Below, piece by piece: positions 5,749-5,902 of a stretch of DNA of 5,902 bases; the stretch's first letter is position 1; every line of letters begins with the position of its first letter. The notes under the pieces were generated by a model. The model saw nothing but the letters and a program-made list of their open reading frames with translations. It was not told the DNA's origin and made no database searches. This DNA comes from Deltaproteobacteria bacterium (lineage in GTDB: Bacteria; Desulfobacterota; DSM-4660; Desulfatiglandales; Desulfatiglandaceae): assembly GCA_019313765.1 (NCBI GenBank), contig JAFDAP010000125.1, forward strand, positions 1 through 5,902, written 5' to 3'. A program made the position numbers and the translations under genes.

Positions 5749-5902
5749 AATAACTTTCCCAACTATGCATCACGGCTTCAGGTCATTTTTACCCGATCTG
5801 AAATCACAAAAACATTGAAATAGCCTACTATTCCTTCAACTTTTGTGTTTTTAGATCGAGCAAACCTGACCCAAATCTATGCGCCTTCTTGTGAAAGTTA
5901 TT
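5749..5902. repeat. Inverted repeat pair bracketing the non-coding end of the window
   Basis: AATAACTTTCCCAA at 5749-5762 matches the reverse complement of 5889-5902 (AATAACTTTCACAA) at 13 of 14 positions; the outer 10 are perfect. The pair encloses non-coding DNA with its own hairpin (5805-5852). This is the outline of a small non-autonomous element such as a MITE, or of the left end of something continuing beyond the window. No transposase and no target duplication can be seen, because the window stops exactly at the right repeat. Chance or an assembly-end effect remains possible. Confidence 0.35.
5805..5852 (+). terminator. AT-rich terminator-like hairpin after the SPFH operon
   Basis: CACAAAA (5805-5811) pairs with TTTTGTG (5841-5847). 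After a small internal loop TTGAA (5815-5819) pairs with TTCAA (5835-5839), and ATAG (5820-5823) can pair with CTAT (5828-5831). TTTTT follows at 5848-5852. The stem is poor in G-C, so it would be a weak terminator. It is the only candidate between the last stop (5735) and the window end. Confidence 0.5.

Noticed and set aside
5778..5801. TCAGGTC/GATCTGA hairpin as the operon terminator
   Set aside because: The stem includes a G-T pair and no T-run follows; the 5805-5852 hairpin is the better candidate.
1..5902. tRNA, rRNA, CRISPR array or transposase
   Set aside because: No cloverleaf, rRNA-like sequence, regularly spaced direct repeats or transposase motifs were recognised.

Overview
The window looks like a chromosomal segment of a Gram-negative bacterium. 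It carries an HflK/HflC pair, whose known place is the inner membrane with a periplasmic domain, a UgpC/MalK-type ABC importer ATPase and a secreted metallophosphoesterase. Moderate base composition, short overlapping genes and the protein style would fit an anaerobic Desulfobacterota-like organism, but that placement is an impression and not a demonstrated fact. All recognisable genes are on the + strand.

Layout: (1) 1-570 is the 3' end of a UgpC/MalK-type ATPase gene whose Walker A, signature and Walker B parts lie outside the window. (2) 571-927 is non-coding. It holds a plausible sigma-70 promoter, an orphan Shine-Dalgarno-like sequence, and a perfect 7-1-7 dyad (TGAGACA/TGTCTCA) with a third half-site. 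(3) 928-1980 encodes an exported calcineurin-like metallophosphoesterase with all its metal-site motifs. (4) 1981-2198 contains a small dyad and a clear Rho-independent terminator whose U-tract ends only 38 nt before the next gene. (5) 2199-5735 is a tightly packed three-gene operon of SPFH/band-7 proteins (genes overlap by 4 and 14 nt) in the order HflK-like, HflC, HflK-like. (6) 5736-5902 is non-coding, with an AT-rich terminator-like hairpin lying inside a 13/14-matching inverted repeat pair.

The most remarkable item is the first gene of the SPFH operon. Its single uninterrupted reading frame encodes a complete six-helix cation diffusion facilitator (CDF) membrane domain with all four expected metal ligands (H42, D46, H146, D150). 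This domain is joined through a short remnant-like linker to a full HflK (one membrane helix, a periplasmic SPFH domain and a coiled coil). The topology works: a CDF domain ends in the cytoplasm, exactly where HflK's N-terminus must start. The proteins from the three genes probably assemble into an HflKC-like cage in which a divalent-metal transporter is built into the membrane ring. This links metal flux to a membrane microdomain or to FtsH-type proteolysis. The second, unfused HflK paralogue could mix with or replace the fused one and so set how many transporters a cage carries. No ftsH is visible in the window.

The ATPase and the secreted phosphoesterase may be part of a separate phosphorylated-compound or sugar uptake locus. 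They are separated from the SPFH operon by the terminator.
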